Part shown: positions 8,325-16,538 of the stretch, in pieces
How the letters are laid out: each line of letters opens with the position of its first letter
Position numbering within the stretch: the stretch's first letter is position 1
Source: Rufibacter sp. LB8
GTDB taxonomy: Bacteria > Bacteroidota > Bacteroidia > Cytophagales > Hymenobacteraceae
Direction: 5' to 3'
NCBI RefSeq assembly: GCF_014876185.1
Contig: NZ_JADALJ010000001.1
Span: forward strand, 1 to 64,000
Length of the DNA: 64,000 nt
Translations under genes and position numbers: made by a program
Notes under the pieces: model-generated
Database searches by the model: none
Seen by the model: the letters and a program-made list of their open reading frames with translations, nothing else
What the model was told of the DNA's origin: nothing

Positions 8325-9605
8325 ATGGAAATTCTCATTGTTGTCACGCTCACCTTATTGAACGGCTTCTTCGCGCTGTCAGAAATCTCCATTATTTCTG
8401 TGCGGAAGGACCGCATGAAGCGGAAGGCCATGGAAGGCAGCAAAAGCGCCCAGACGGTGCTGGACTTGCTGGCCGAGCCCGAGGATTTCCTGTCGGCGGT
8501 GCAGGTGGGCATTACGTTGATTGGGGTGGTGCTGGGGGCGTATGGCGGCGCGGCGCTCTCTGATGACATGCGGACCGTGCTGGTGCAGGTGCCGTTCCTG
8601 GCGCCGTACGCAGATACGCTCTCTATCATTATTGTAGTGGGCCTGATCACCTATTTCTCCATTGTGATAGGCGAACTCATTCCCAAAACCCTGGCCATGG
8701 GCAACAGTGAGCGCATTGCCCTGTTTGTGGCGCCCATCATTAAAGCCTTCACTAAAGCCACGTTGCCGCTGGTCAAACTGCTTTCTATCTCCACCAACCT
8801 GGTCATGAAACTGCTGCGCGTGAAAGTGGCCGAAGAGGAGAAAATGTCTGAGGAAGAACTTCGGCAGATCATTAAAACCGCCGGCAAGCAGGGCATTTTG
8901 GCCAAAGAGGAGACAGACCTGCACCAGAACATCTTCCATTATTCTGAGCAGCGGGCCAAGCACCTCAAAACCCACCGCATAGACGTGGAGTGGGTGAGCC
9001 TGCATGAGACCATGGAAGAAATAAAGGAGAAAATGCGCCTGAGCGCCCATTCCAAGTTTCCGGTGTATGACAAACGCCAGGACCAGGTGGTGGGCGTGCT
9101 GCACTCCAAAGACTTCTATGAGAACCTGCTCACCGACAAACTCCCGCTCCAGGGCCTGCTCAAGAAACCCATTTTTGTGCCTGAGACCATGTTTGCCAGC
9201 GCCGTGCTCAACTTGTTCAAAAACCATAAGCAGTACCTGGGCATTGTGGTAGATGAATTTGGGTCTGTGGAAGGCATTGTCACGCTCCATGACATTCTGG
9301 AAGCCATTGTGGGCGACATTCCGGACCTGGACGAGATACTGGAGAACACCTTTTTGGTAAGGGAAGACAAGTCCATATTGGTGAGCGGCAGCATGCCCAT
9401 CAGAGACCTTAACCGCAAGCTGAAGCGGGAGTTCATCAAGAAGGACACGTCTGACTTTGAGACCCTGGCCGGCTTTGTGAGCCATTACCTCAACCGCCTC
9501 CCCGCCACCGGCGAAAAGTTTGTGTACAACAACTTTGAGATTGAAGTCATAGACCTGGACGGAAGCAAGATTGACAAACTGCTCCTCAAGGAAATCAAGG
9601 AATAG
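8325..9605 (+). CDS. CNNM/CorC-type membrane protein (DUF21, CBS pair, CorC_HlyC)
   Basis: 426 residues. The N-terminal DUF21 domain (about 1-185) has three to four hydrophobic helices and the motif GITLIGVVLGAYGG. Two CBS domains (about 200-330) and a C-terminal CorC_HlyC domain (about 345-425) follow. Proteins of this build (CNNM, MpfA, PaeA/YtfL, YfjD) are linked to Mg2+ or cation/polyamine export; the older name hemolysin is misleading. The substrate here cannot be told. The ATG at 8325 is clear. A CP40 copy begins 7 nt after the stop. Confidence 0.92.
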   Translation: MEILIVVTLTLLNGFFALSEISIISVRKDRMKRKAMEGSKSAQTVLDLLAEPEDFLSAVQVGITLIGVVLGAYGGAALSDDMRTVLVQVPFLAPYADTLSIIIVVGLITYFSIVIGELIPKTLAMGNSERIALFVAPIIKAFTKATLPLVKLLSISTNLVMKLLRVKVAEEEKMSEEELRQIIKTAGKQGILAKEETDLHQNIFHYSEQRAKHLKTHRIDVEWVSLHETMEEIKEKMRLSAHSKFPVYDKRQDQVVGVLHSKDFYENLLTDKLPLQGLLKKPIFVPETMFASAVLNLFKNHKQYLGIVVDEFGSVEGIVTLHDILEAIVGDIPDLDEILENTFLVREDKSILVSGSMPIRDLNRKLKREFIKKDTSDFETLAGFVSHYLNRLPATGEKFVYNNFEIEVIDLDGSKIDKLLLKEIKE

Positions 9606-9612
9606 GATCACT

Positions 9613-9653
9613 CCGTTTTCGGGCTCATTTCTGGAAATGAGGGCAAAAACCGG
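9613..9653. repeat. CP40 palindrome, copy 8
   Basis: Seven nt after the CNNM stop. Canonical left arm; right arm GAGGGCAAAAACCGG with one extra base. Confidence 0.82.
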
Positions 9654-9660
9654 AAAGTTA

Positions 9661-9668
9661 TAGTTTTG
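9661..9668 (+). promoter_or_regulatory. Candidate -7 box TAGTTTTG
   Basis: Matches the Bacteroidota -7 consensus TAnnTTTG, 14 nt before the ATG at 9683. No clear -33 TTG at the right spacing; the right arm of CP40 copy 8 occupies that zone. An AAGGAG stretch precedes the start codon. Confidence 0.4.
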
Positions 9669-9682
9669 AATATAAGGAGTTT

Positions 9683-10048
9683 ATGCTGTTTTATATTGAG
9701 TTTTTCTATTATGCAGTAATTCAGAAGTCCTTACATAAAGGAAAAGACACTTATGACCATGGCCCTCGGCTTTTTTTCTTAATTGCATTCCTAAATTCTA
9801 GTACATTATTAGTATTTGCTTATTCAGTTTTTAGGAAATTTTTTGGAGAGATTGCTTTTGAGTTTGAATTAGCTTTTGGAGCTGGCTTGTTGTTGTCTAC
9901 TTTGATAACGTATCTGCTTAAGAGACGGGAAGAAGCCATATTTTTAAAATTCAAAGGTGAAGACCTTTCTGATTCTTGGTGGTGGATTGCAATTTATTTA
10001 GCGTTCAGTACAGCGTTTTTTCTTATAGCATTGTTAAGGTTTTTATAG
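9683..10048 (+). CDS. Hypothetical membrane protein
   Basis: 121 residues, not recognised. Three hydrophobic stretches are visible (about 28-48, 62-78 and 98-120, the last ending IALLRFL), joined by charged loops (KRREEAIFLKFKGEDL). The composition is clearly more AT-rich than the neighbours and codon use is different, suggesting acquisition or weak constraint. It stands alone between the CNNM gene and dxr. Confidence 0.6.
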   Translation: MLFYIEFFYYAVIQKSLHKGKDTYDHGPRLFFLIAFLNSSTLLVFAYSVFRKFFGEIAFEFELAFGAGLLLSTLITYLLKRREEAIFLKFKGEDLSDSWWWIAIYLAFSTAFFLIALLRFL

Positions 10049-10131
10049 AAGTTTGGTGTCCAACCATGCAGCTTTTATTGCCTAATAGAGAAACTAAACA
10101 TATACATCGAAATCAATTTTCGCCCAAACTC

Positions 10132-10171
10132 CCGTTTTTCCCCTAATTTCGCAAACGCAGCCCAAAAACGG
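10132..10171. repeat. CP40 palindrome, copy 9 (diverged)
   Basis: CCGTTTTTCCCCTAATTT on the left, CAGCCCAAAAACGG on the right. Only 15 nt before the dxr start codon, so it would lie in the dxr 5' region. Confidence 0.7.
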
Positions 10172-10186
10172 GGTTAAGAAGAGTAC

Positions 10187-11341
10187 ATGAAGAAAAGAGT
10201 AGCCATTTTAGGCGCGACGGGTTCCATTGGGACACAGGCCTTGGACGTGATAAAAGCCCAGCCAGACGCCTTTGAGGTGGAGGTGCTCACGGCCCACAGC
10301 AACGCAGATTTATTGATTCAGCAGGCCATTGAATTTCAGCCCAACGCGGTGGTCATCACCAAAGACGAGTTGTATGAAACCGTGCGTGAGGCGCTGGCGT
10401 CGCACCCTATCAAGGTCTACGCCGGCATGAACGCCGTGAACAGCGTGGTAGAGATGGACTCCATTGACATTGTGCTCACTGCCATGGTGGGTTACGCCGG
10501 GCTGGAGTCTACCATCAAAGCCATTGAGGCGGGCAAGTCCATTGCGCTGGCGAACAAGGAAACGCTGGTGGTGGCCGGTCAACTGATCACGCAACTGGCG
10601 CGCGAGAAAGGCGTGAACATTTACCCCGTAGATTCTGAGCACAGCGCCATATTCCAATGCCTGGCCGGCGAATTCCACAACCCAATTGAGAAAATCATCT
10701 TGACCGCCTCGGGTGGTCCGTTCAGAGGCAAAGACCGAAACTTCTTACAGACGGTGACCAAGGCACAGGCGCTCAAGCACCCTAACTGGGACATGGGCGC
10801 TAAAATTACCATTGACTCGGCCTCCCTCATGAACAAGGGCCTGGAAGTGATGGAAGCCAAGTGGTTGTTCGGGCTCAAGAATGAACAGATTGAAGTAGTG
10901 GTGCATCCGCAATCTATTGTGCATTCGCTCGTTCAGTTTGAAGACGGTTCTTTGAAAGCGCAGCTGGGCCTGCCCGACATGAAATTGCCTATTCAGTATG
11001 CGCTGCATTACCCTAACCGGTTAAAATCTGATTTCCCGCGGTTCAGTTTCCTGGATTATCCCACACTCACGTTTGAGCAGCCAGATTTGGAGACCTTCCG
11101 CAACCTGGCCTTGGCCTACAGCGCCATGGAGAAAGGCGGAAACGCGCCGTGTGTGCTCAATGCGGCCAATGAAGTGGCGGTGGCGGCGTACCTGCGCGAC
11201 GAGATCGGCTTTCTGGCTATGTCTGACCTCATTTCTGACTGTCTCGCCAAAGTTGCGTATATTGCCACGCCTTCGCTCAGTGACCTGGTGCACACAGACC
11301 AGGAGACCCGCCGAATGGCGCAGGAATTGGTGAACGGGTAA
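10187..11341 (+). CDS. dxr: 1-deoxy-D-xylulose 5-phosphate reductoisomerase
   Basis: 384 residues. Converts DXP to MEP with NADPH, the committed step of the non-mevalonate isoprenoid route. The N-terminal Rossmann motif GATGSIGTQ (residues 9-17), the catalytic-loop region (ALANKETLVVAG, PVDSEHSAIFQ) and the metal/substrate segment (GAKITIDSASLMNKGLEVMEA) are intact. The start MKKRVAILGATGS is typical. rseP follows 83 nt downstream on the same strand, a common dxr-rseP arrangement in bacteria, so co-transcription is likely. Confidence 0.97.
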   Translation: MKKRVAILGATGSIGTQALDVIKAQPDAFEVEVLTAHSNADLLIQQAIEFQPNAVVITKDELYETVREALASHPIKVYAGMNAVNSVVEMDSIDIVLTAMVGYAGLESTIKAIEAGKSIALANKETLVVAGQLITQLAREKGVNIYPVDSEHSAIFQCLAGEFHNPIEKIILTASGGPFRGKDRNFLQTVTKAQALKHPNWDMGAKITIDSASLMNKGLEVMEAKWLFGLKNEQIEVVVHPQSIVHSLVQFEDGSLKAQLGLPDMKLPIQYALHYPNRLKSDFPRFSFLDYPTLTFEQPDLETFRNLALAYSAMEKGGNAPCVLNAANEVAVAAYLRDEIGFLAMSDLISDCLAKVAYIATPSLSDLVHTDQETRRMAQELVNG

Positions 11342-11424
11342 GCCGTTTTTCTTGCCCTAACCTTAGTTTAAAACAATTGCCTGGAGCCTGAGTTCTTCAG
11401 GTGTTTACCTCATAAGCGTTATAA

Positions 11425-12738
11425 ATGGATGTTTTAGTAATGGCCGGCCAGTTAATTCTGGGGCTGACCATCTTAGTAGGAATACATGAATTGGGCCACA
11501 TGCTCACCGCCAAATGGTTTGGCATGCGGGTTGAAAAATACGCCATCGGGTTTCCGCCCAAACTGGTGAGCAAGCAAGTAGGAGAGACCGAGTACATGAT
11601 TGGCATGATTCCGCTGGGCGGTTTCGTGAAAATCTCCGGCATGGTAGATGAGTCCCTGGACACCGCCGCGCTGGCGCAGGAGCCGCAACCCTGGGAATTC
11701 AGGGCCAAACCAGCCTGGCAGCGCCTCATTGTCATGATGGGCGGTATTATCTTCAACGTGATCACGGGCATCATCATCTTCGCGGCGCTCACTTACATGT
11801 ATGGCGAAAGCTATCTGTTGGCCAAAGACGTGAAATACGGCATTGTCACCAACCAGACCGCCAAACGCATTGGCCTGCAAGACGGTGACAAGATCATTGC
11901 CGTGAACGGAAAACCCATTGTGGAATTCAGTGACGCCGTTAGCCCAGATGTCTTATTGGGCAGCAACAGTACCTACACCGTGGATCGCAATGGCCAGCAG
12001 TTGGAGATTAAGATCCCCAATAACCTGATGGACCAACTCATTGACGAGGAGAAAACCACATTCATCATGCCCCGCGAGCCATTTATAGTAGAGCGCGTGC
12101 AGGCGGGTTCGCCGGCCTCTACAGTTGGCTTGCAGAAAGGTGACAAAATTGTGCGCATTGGCAACCAACCCATTCAGTTCTTTGACCAGTTGCAGGCGGC
12201 TTTAAAGCAAAGCGCGAACAAAACCATTCCTATTTCTGTGGAGCGTGAGGGGCAAACCTTCACTAAAAACGTGACCATTGAAGAGAACGGCACCCTGGGC
12301 TTCAACCCGAAGCCGTTGCTGCCCCGTGCCACCCGTGAGTATGGCCTGCTAGAGTCTATTCCGGCGGGTATGGATCGGGCCTACATGATCATCTCCACCC
12401 AGATCAAAGGGTTCGGGAAAATTTTCAGCGGCGAGGCGTCGGCTTCCAAATCCATTGGCGGCCCTATGATGATTGCCCAAACCTTCGGCGGTGACTTCTC
12501 CTGGATTAACTTCTGGACCATCACGGCCATGTTGTCCATGGTGCTGGCGTTCATGAACTTCCTGCCCATTCCGGCCCTGGACGGTGGCCACGTTATGTTC
12601 CTGACTTATGAAATGATCTCGGGACGCAAGCCCTCAGACAAGTTCCTGGAGAACGCGCAGAAAGTAGGCATGGTGTTGCTGTTGGCCTTAATGGCCTTCG
12701 CTATTGGCAATGACTTCTTCAAGTTGCTGTTTAAGTAA
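11425..12738 (+). CDS. rseP: RIP metalloprotease RseP (site-2 protease)
   Basis: 437 residues. Intramembrane zinc protease that cuts anti-sigma factors and leftover signal peptides. The zinc motif HELGH (residues 21-25) sits in the first membrane helix; the third ligand motif, ALDGGHVMF, is near the C-terminus. Two PDZ-like segments lie between them (around YGIVTNQTAKRIGLQDGDKI and ERVQAGSPASTVGLQKGDKI). The tandem PDZ build and the length match E. coli RseP. It follows dxr on the same strand. Confidence 0.96.
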   Translation: MDVLVMAGQLILGLTILVGIHELGHMLTAKWFGMRVEKYAIGFPPKLVSKQVGETEYMIGMIPLGGFVKISGMVDESLDTAALAQEPQPWEFRAKPAWQRLIVMMGGIIFNVITGIIIFAALTYMYGESYLLAKDVKYGIVTNQTAKRIGLQDGDKIIAVNGKPIVEFSDAVSPDVLLGSNSTYTVDRNGQQLEIKIPNNLMDQLIDEEKTTFIMPREPFIVERVQAGSPASTVGLQKGDKIVRIGNQPIQFFDQLQAALKQSANKTIPISVEREGQTFTKNVTIEENGTLGFNPKPLLPRATREYGLLESIPAGMDRAYMIISTQIKGFGKIFSGEASASKSIGGPMMIAQTFGGDFSWINFWTITAMLSMVLAFMNFLPIPALDGGHVMFLTYEMISGRKPSDKFLENAQKVGMVLLLALMAFAIGNDFFKLLFK

Positions 12739-12808
12739 GCGATTTTGATTTAAAAAATATAAGGAGAAGGCGCTTTTGGCGTCTTTCTCTGTTTTACACC
12801 CACAGACT

Positions 12809-13312
12809 ATGCCACAGAAAGCGAAAGGAATACTAGGGTTGATACTTGGCCTTCTGTTGGCTTTGCCGGCCTGGGCGCATGAATTCCACACCAGCATTAC
12901 AGACGCCCGCTACAACCCCAAAACCCAAACGTTTGAACTAGCGGTCCGTGTTTTCGCTGATGACCTGGAGGAAGCCCTGAGCCGCCGCGCCAAAACCGTG
13001 GTGCGCCTGGACCGTTCCGCCCGCGTGAACCAGCTGATTGCTGAGTACGTGCAAGCCCATCTTTCCATCTCCGCCGCCAAAGGCAAGAAACCTGTACATA
13101 AATTCATAGGTGTACAGGAAGAAGCCGATGCCCTCTGGATTTACGTGGAGATTCCGGCGGGTCAAGTTCCCGCTGGGCAAGTCTATGTGCAGAATGCTTT
13201 ATTAATGGAGGTGTTCACAGACCAGACCAATATTGTGAATGTAGAGGTAGGCGGCAAGAAGCGCTCCGTCCTTTCCCGCGCCGGGGAATCACAGCATGTG
13301 GTGGGTTTGTAA
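12809..13312 (+). CDS. Secreted protein, DUF6702-like
   Basis: 167 residues from the ATG at 12809. This start yields a clean signal peptide (MPQKAKGILGLILGLLLA, then LPAWA) with cleavage before HEFHTSITD; the longer frame from 12776 would bury it. The mature part starts with HEFHTSITDARYNPKT and contains a beta-rich region (ELAVRVFADDLEEALSRR), like the DUF6702 family of Bacteroidota envelope proteins. The function is unknown. It follows rseP by 70 nt; a weak hairpin around 12762-12791 lies between them. Confidence 0.75.
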   Translation: MPQKAKGILGLILGLLLALPAWAHEFHTSITDARYNPKTQTFELAVRVFADDLEEALSRRAKTVVRLDRSARVNQLIAEYVQAHLSISAAKGKKPVHKFIGVQEEADALWIYVEIPAGQVPAGQVYVQNALLMEVFTDQTNIVNVEVGGKKRSVLSRAGESQHVVGL

Positions 13313-13817
13313 GAAGAAGTAACTGTGGGTTAATTGTAGATATTAGAATAGCTCCCTTTTCATCCTGAGCAGCACTCTTCGCCACTTCCTGCTGTCATCC
13401 TGAGCTTGTCGAAGGATCTAACGAAGCGTGATGCTTTGATTAAATTTCACTTTCTCCCCGCCGTCTTCGCCGTTGTTGGTGTTCTCACTGAAAACCTGAA
13501 TTGCGTTCCCAGTTGCTATTTCTGTGCACGCAATTTGCCTTCCTTCCAAATTTCTGTTTGCTCCTGAGTTCTACAAGACGGCCTTTTCCATAGCTGGGCT
13601 CCGAGCGCTCACGGCCGCGATGCCCCGCCTTCCCCTCTCGCGCTGTACCAGCTTCCTGACGCCTTCGGCACCCGCCTGGCGGCGACGGAACCTGCTTAGG
13701 CGCTCGATGGAAAGGCTGGAAAAAGGTGCATGAGGCAGTCTGCGTTTTGGGCATCAGCAGTGCCGCCTGCTCAAAAGACCTCACAGGTTTTGGAAACCTG
13801 TGAGGTCTGCGCCAATT

Positions 13818-13857
13818 GCGTTTTGGGGCTCTGGATTGGAAATAGGGGCGAAAATGC
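13818..13857. repeat. CP40 palindrome, copy 10 (degenerate)
   Basis: GCGTTTTGGGGCTCT left, GGGGCGAAAATGC right. Inside island B. Confidence 0.6.
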
Positions 13858-13882
13858 AAGTATCCTTTCCTAGTAAACAACC

Positions 13883-14006
13883 CTGCCGCAAGTTTAGCGA
13901 CAGCGTAACTTGTGGTAACCCACTTGGTCAGTTTATCAACTGACGTGAGTTTATAAACTCACAACATGCTAAGCCACAAGTTACGCTGTCGCTAAACTTG
14001 CGGCAG
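13883..14006. repeat. REPIN-like element with 33-bp perfect inverted arms
   Basis: Arms 13883-13915 and 13974-14006 are exact reverse complements over 33 bp (outer end CTGCCGCAAGTTTAGC). The 58-bp centre contains two further palindromes (GTCAGTTTATCAACTGAC and GTGAGTTTATAAACTCAC). A single related arm recurs at 25119-25149. Confidence 0.85.
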
Positions 14007-14302
14007 TAACTACTGTAGAGACCAGGCACTGCCTTGTCTCTAACGCATTGCTCTCTTTTGCAGCTACGCATTCCAGATACTCCCCCTTTGAAGGGGGCGA
14101 AGGGGGATGTTTACAATAGCTGAATATTTGCGTTTCATTCACACGCCTGCTCACAAGACCTCATAACGCACGCAGCTCTTACGCGTGCCTCTGCCTAGTC
14201 CTAAGCATTCCAAAAAAACTCCCCTCTCCATTGGGGAGGGATTGGGGGTGGGGCTTCCCTGTCTTATGATGGGCCGGGGGTGGTGAAACTACAGAACCAA
14301 TT

Positions 14303-14343
14303 CCTGTTTTCGGCTCCACTTCCTAAACAGAGCCCGAAAACGG
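14303..14343. repeat. CP40 palindrome, copy 11
   Basis: Directly touches the last base of the porE stop codon (14344). Right arm AGCCCGAAAACGG. Confidence 0.85.
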
Positions 14344-16335
14344 TTACCAGTCGCCGGTGCCGTTGTCGCCGCCTACGGGTTTGGGTCTAATCAACTTGAA
14401 TTCCACACGGCGGTTCACGGCACGGTCTTCCAGGGTAACTTCGGGTTTGATGGGTTCTGAGCTGCCTTTGCCAATGGCGTCAATGCGGCCGGGCGCCAGC
14501 TTGCCCTTTTCCTCAATGTACCGCTGAATGGAGAAGGCCCGCCACTGCGATAGTTCTTGGTTGGCATTGGGGTCGCCGCTGGCATCTGTGTGGCCTTCAA
14601 TGCTTAATCTGATCTGCGGGTGGTCCACCATAAACAGCACAATGCGGTCAAGTGTATTTTTCATGTGGTCCTTAATGTCGGCTTTGCCTTCGTCAAACTC
14701 CAGGTTCTTGAAAATAAGCGGAATGCTGTAGTCTATGAGCGTGGTCATGATTTTCAAGACGGTGTCATTCTTGAGGTCAATCTCTTTCTCAATGGAGAAG
14801 AAATCGGGGCTCTGAATCAGCATCATGTAGCGGCTGTTGTCAATGAGGTCAAAGTCAAAGGAACCGTCTTCGCGCAGGTATTTAGACGCCACCTCAATGC
14901 CGTTGTCCAGGTCAATGATGGAGATGATGCCGTTGAGCGGTTTGTTGGTGATGGAGTCGGTGAGCACCCCTGTGAGTTTGGTCACTGCGAGGGGGTGCGC
15001 CTCCATGGGCAGCGGGAACGAATACAAATCTAGGTTCTTGAGGTCTTTGGGCTCTGAGCGCGCGTAATACAGGTTGGTGGAGGCCGAATTGATGGTGAAG
15101 TAATACTCGCTGCCTTTGCCGTTCACCAGCGGACCCACGTTGCGCGGTTCCTGCCAGTTGCCGTTCACGCGGTAGGTCTTGTAGATGTCAAAATCCCCGA
15201 AATTGAGCAATTGCCCCCTGGAACTGAAATATAATACTTGATGCAAAGGGTGAAAATATGGGCTCACTTCGCTTTCCCGGGTGTTTACCACAGGTCCCAA
15301 ATTCTGCGCGGGACCCCACATGCCATTTCTGAGTTTGGCGGTGAAGTAAATGTCAGAGAGGCCAAAGCCGCCAATCCGGTCAGAGGCGAAATACAAGGTG
15401 TCTTCAGACGGGGACAGGGACGGTTGCGAATCCCAGGCCTTGCTGTTCACTGAGGCACCAAGGTTCTTGATCTGGCCCCAGGAGCCGTCGGCTAATTTCA
15501 CGGCCTGGTAGAGGTCACAGTTGCCAAAACCGTCGGGGCTGTCACAGCGCGCGAAGAACATGGTCTTGCCGTCGCGGCTCAGGCAGGCAGAACCTTCGTT
15601 GTAAATGCTGTTGATGGGTTTGCCGAACGATTGGGCCGCAGTCCAGAACCCGTTTTCATATTTGGAAAAATACAGGTCTTCGTCGGTGCCGCGGGCTTTG
15701 TTGTTCTTGCGGCGCGAAGTATAGATGAATACGTCTTCATCGGCGTGTACGGTGGGGCCGTAATCTTCGTCTTTGGAGTTGATGGACTCGCCCATGTTGG
15801 TGTACACGCCGCGCGGCGGTTTGTAGGTGTTCACAGATTTGCGGTACTCCACCAGTTCATAGTAATACTCCAGGGGCACGTACAGATCCTTGTTTTTCTC
15901 TTCCAGAGAATCATAGTAAAGCTGAATCTGGCGCACGTCTGTGCGGTGGTGCTTGAGCACCAGCCGGTAATAGGCAATGGCTTTTTGGCGCTGGCCCTCG
16001 CGTTCATACAGCTGGCCCAGACGCCACAGCAGCTTGGTGTCTTTGTAGAAATTCTCTATGCCAAAATTACCCACGTACTCCTCCAGCAGGGGCATTACTT
16101 TTTCCCAGTTCTGCCGTTGCTCCAGCTTTTGTATTTGCGCCAGTTTGCCTTTGTGGAAGTAATAAGGCGTTTCATTGATGTTGGGGAAATCCAGCACCAG
16201 TTCGGCGGCCGGAAGCTTCTTGCGCAAAGAGTCTGAGACGGGTTTCTGCTTCAGCCGCAACAGATTCTTGGTTTGCCCCAGCGTGACAGAACCAGTGGCG
16301 CACAGAAGAAAAAAGCAGAGGAACAGGCGAAACAT
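14344..16335 (-). CDS. porE: PorE-like OmpA protein (TPR, PD40 propeller, CRD, OmpA)
   Basis: 663 residues. N-terminal signal peptide (MFRLFLCFFLLCATGSVTLG); TPR-like helices (about 60-150); a propeller of PD40-type repeats (about 180-440, with repeated SPSEDTLYFASDRIGGFG motifs); a carboxypeptidase-regulatory-like domain (about 455-530, LTGVLTDSITNKPLNG); and a C-terminal OmpA peptidoglycan-binding domain (SIEGHTDASGDPNANQELS). This order matches PorE of Porphyromonas gingivalis, which links the type IX secretion complex to peptidoglycan. PorE is a lipoprotein; here the lipobox is not clear. Assignment rests on architecture, so other TPR-PD40-OmpA paralogues are possible. Confidence 0.75.
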   Translation of the reverse strand: MFRLFLCFFLLCATGSVTLGQTKNLLRLKQKPVSDSLRKKLPAAELVLDFPNINETPYYFHKGKLAQIQKLEQRQNWEKVMPLLEEYVGNFGIENFYKDTKLLWRLGQLYEREGQRQKAIAYYRLVLKHHRTDVRQIQLYYDSLEEKNKDLYVPLEYYYELVEYRKSVNTYKPPRGVYTNMGESINSKDEDYGPTVHADEDVFIYTSRRKNNKARGTDEDLYFSKYENGFWTAAQSFGKPINSIYNEGSACLSRDGKTMFFARCDSPDGFGNCDLYQAVKLADGSWGQIKNLGASVNSKAWDSQPSLSPSEDTLYFASDRIGGFGLSDIYFTAKLRNGMWGPAQNLGPVVNTRESEVSPYFHPLHQVLYFSSRGQLLNFGDFDIYKTYRVNGNWQEPRNVGPLVNGKGSEYYFTINSASTNLYYARSEPKDLKNLDLYSFPLPMEAHPLAVTKLTGVLTDSITNKPLNGIISIIDLDNGIEVASKYLREDGSFDFDLIDNSRYMMLIQSPDFFSIEKEIDLKNDTVLKIMTTLIDYSIPLIFKNLEFDEGKADIKDHMKNTLDRIVLFMVDHPQIRLSIEGHTDASGDPNANQELSQWRAFSIQRYIEEKGKLAPGRIDAIGKGSSEPIKPEVTLEDRAVNRRVEFKLIRPKPVGGDNGTGDW

Positions 16336-16384
16336 ACAGATTTGGGCGAACAGGTGTAAGCGGCCAACCCACGGTTAGCAGTAC

Positions 16385-16392
16385 CAAATATA
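16385..16392 (-). promoter_or_regulatory. Candidate -7 box for porE-like gene (TATATTTG)
   Basis: On the minus strand TATATTTG matches TAnnTTTG about 50 nt before the start codon at 16335. No convincing -33 TTG at 17-23 nt, so support is moderate. Confidence 0.35.
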
Positions 16393-16538
16393 CTCCTTTC
16401 TGTATCTAATTATAAAAGAAAGCTGCAAGATTTGCCCCGCTACATTGGCACAGGTCTTGAGAAGTATATATCTTCAAGGCAAACTGTTGAAAAGAAGGGA
16501 GAGATGCTGCCAAATTGGCACCTCCAGAGACGTTTTTT

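Larger units (their letters stand above)
13313..14343. other. Gene-free repeat island B
   Basis: About 1 kb without a believable gene. Contents in order: dispersed repeat GTCATCCTGAGCTTGTCGAA (13394-13426); a GCCGTTGTTGGTGTTCTCAC segment (about 13470); the ~220-bp island repeat (about 13521-13747); CCTCACAGG...CCTGTGAGG palindrome (about 13779-13806); CP40 (13818-13857); a 124-bp element with 33-bp perfect inverted arms (13883-14006); a GTAGAGACC palindrome (14015-14042); two G-rich palindromes (about 14078-14111 and 14218-14252); and CP40 (14303-14343) touching the porE stop codon. Confidence 0.75.

Noticed and set aside
13779-14252. CRISPR-like array among the dense repeats of island B
   Set aside because: Repeats differ from each other, spacing is irregular and no cas gene is present; they are separate palindrome families.
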